Below the pieces are notes generated by a model, which had not been told where the DNA came from, searched no databases, and worked only from the letters and a program-made list of their open reading frames with translations. Positions 5,445-5,654 of a stretch of 5,654 bases of DNA are shown here, piece by piece. The first letter of the stretch is position 1. The number at the start of each line of letters is the position of its first letter. Position numbers and translations under genes: made by a program. The stretch is taken from the NCBI GenBank assembly GCA_900754495.1, contig CAAEDC010000105.1:1-5654 (forward strand), written 5' to 3'. This stretch comes from Eggerthellaceae bacterium (lineage in GTDB: Bacteria; Actinomycetota; Coriobacteriia; Coriobacteriales; Eggerthellaceae).

Positions 5445-5526
5445 AAGGGGCCGCATTCCTCCTGAACCGCCTCCCATTTCTCGTGTCCAAGAAATGGGAG
5501 GCGGTTCAGGAGGAATGCGGCCCCTT
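5445..5526. terminator. Perfect 37-bp inverted repeat, probable bidirectional terminator
   Basis: The left arm (5445-5481) and right arm (5490-5526) are exact reverse complements of 37 bases with an 8-nt loop CGTGTCCA. The repeat lies between the stop of regulator 2 and the stop of the convergent minus-strand gene, where a shared terminator is expected. The T-tracts are short: the plus strand leaves the stem as CCCCTTTGTC, the minus strand as CCCCTTCTTCG. A stem this long and perfect is beyond what termination needs, so a small inserted palindrome is an alternative. Confidence 0.7.
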
Positions 5527-5599
5527 TGTCAAGCGAAAGCCGTGCGCGTCGCCCGGAGCCGTGCAAGCCGTGCGGCAGCCCCGGCGCCATATCCCGCCG

Positions 5600-5654
5600 C
5601 TACAGCGTGATGATCCCCATCGTCTGCGCCACGTAGGCGATCAGGATGATGACG
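5600..5654 (-). CDS. C-terminal end of a convergent gene, probable membrane protein (partial)
   Basis: Reading the minus strand from the window edge gives VIILIAYVAQTMGIITL followed by TAG at 5602-5600. The 17 residues are strongly hydrophobic and the codons end mainly in G or C, as in the other genes here. The inverted repeat at 5445-5526 follows about 73 bp beyond the stop, as expected for a gene end. The segment looks like the last transmembrane helix of a transporter or other integral membrane protein. The family cannot be told from so short a piece, and the start lies outside the window. Confidence 0.55.
   Translation of the reverse strand, partial: VIILIAYVAQTMGIITL

Larger units (their letters stand above)
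5266..5599. other. Region without a complete gene between convergent transcription units
   Basis: This stretch contains a HicB-like antitoxin relic (5294-5413) and a perfect 37-bp inverted repeat (5445-5526). From 5527 to 5599 I see no gene. That last part carries the heptamer GCCGTGC three times (5539, 5558, 5567), which I regard as chance in GC-rich DNA. Confidence 0.5.

Noticed and set aside
4227..5465. 412-residue plus-strand frame overlapping regulator 2
   Set aside because: Arg/Gly/Ala-rich shadow frame without hydrophobic or domain structure; regulator 2 clearly occupies this DNA.
3730..5490. 586-residue minus-strand reading frame opposite regulator 2
   Set aside because: Arg/Gln/His-rich low-complexity translation with no domain-like pattern, lying antisense to a well-supported gene; typical GC-rich antisense artefact. 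The minus-strand frame at 2317-3177 is rejected for the same reason.
5539..5573. Three copies of GCCGTGC as a possible repeat array
   Set aside because: Spacings are irregular (19 and 9 bp) and the unit is only 7 bases of high GC, so chance is sufficient. No CRISPR-like array exists in the window.
5410..5610. 66-residue plus-strand frame spanning the inverted repeat
   Set aside because: It reads through both arms of a perfect palindrome and is composed of shuffled Pro, Arg and Ala; no ribosome site before its start.

Overview
The window is GC-rich DNA, almost certainly from a Coriobacteriia/Eggerthellaceae-type gut actinobacterium (Eggerthella, Gordonibacter, Slackia or a relative; the genus cannot be fixed from sequence alone). 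The main pointers are the strong G/C bias at third codon positions and a tandem pair of 12-helix membrane proteins ending in a LuxR-type helix-turn-helix. That architecture is greatly expanded in this family and is linked there to inducible reductase operons.

Layout. (1) Positions 71-1734, minus strand: a two-gene operon. The first gene encodes a divergent NifU/IscU-type iron-sulfur scaffold (1117-1734). It has lost two of the three classical scaffold cysteines and gained a C-terminal cysteine cluster. It overlaps by ATGA with a 349-residue protein of unknown family (71-1120). (2) Positions 1735-1905: a divergent control region with overlapping opposed -10 elements, a perfect 8-4-8 dyad and a leader hairpin. 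(3) Positions 1906-3507, plus strand: membrane LuxR regulator 1, which has no ATG, GTG or TTG anywhere near its real N-terminus. (4) Positions 3508-3657: an intergenic stretch with a second promoter. (5) Positions 3658-5265, plus strand: membrane LuxR regulator 2, a paralogue of the first. (6) Positions 5266-5599: no full gene. It holds a 39-codon relic of a HicB-type ribbon-helix-helix antitoxin and a perfect 37-bp inverted repeat that probably serves as a bidirectional terminator. (7) Positions 5600-5654, minus strand: the last codons of a convergent gene, probably a membrane protein.

How the parts may work together (inference). The two regulators look like one-component systems in which a transporter-like membrane bundle senses a small molecule and passes the signal to a cytoplasmic LuxR DNA-binding domain. 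The dyad lies just downstream of regulator 1's predicted start point and about 39 bp upstream of the predicted start point of the iron-sulfur operon. One bound regulator could therefore repress itself and activate the divergent operon. The operon resembles an accessory maturation pair, a modified Fe-S scaffold plus a translationally coupled partner, but no client enzyme is visible in the window.
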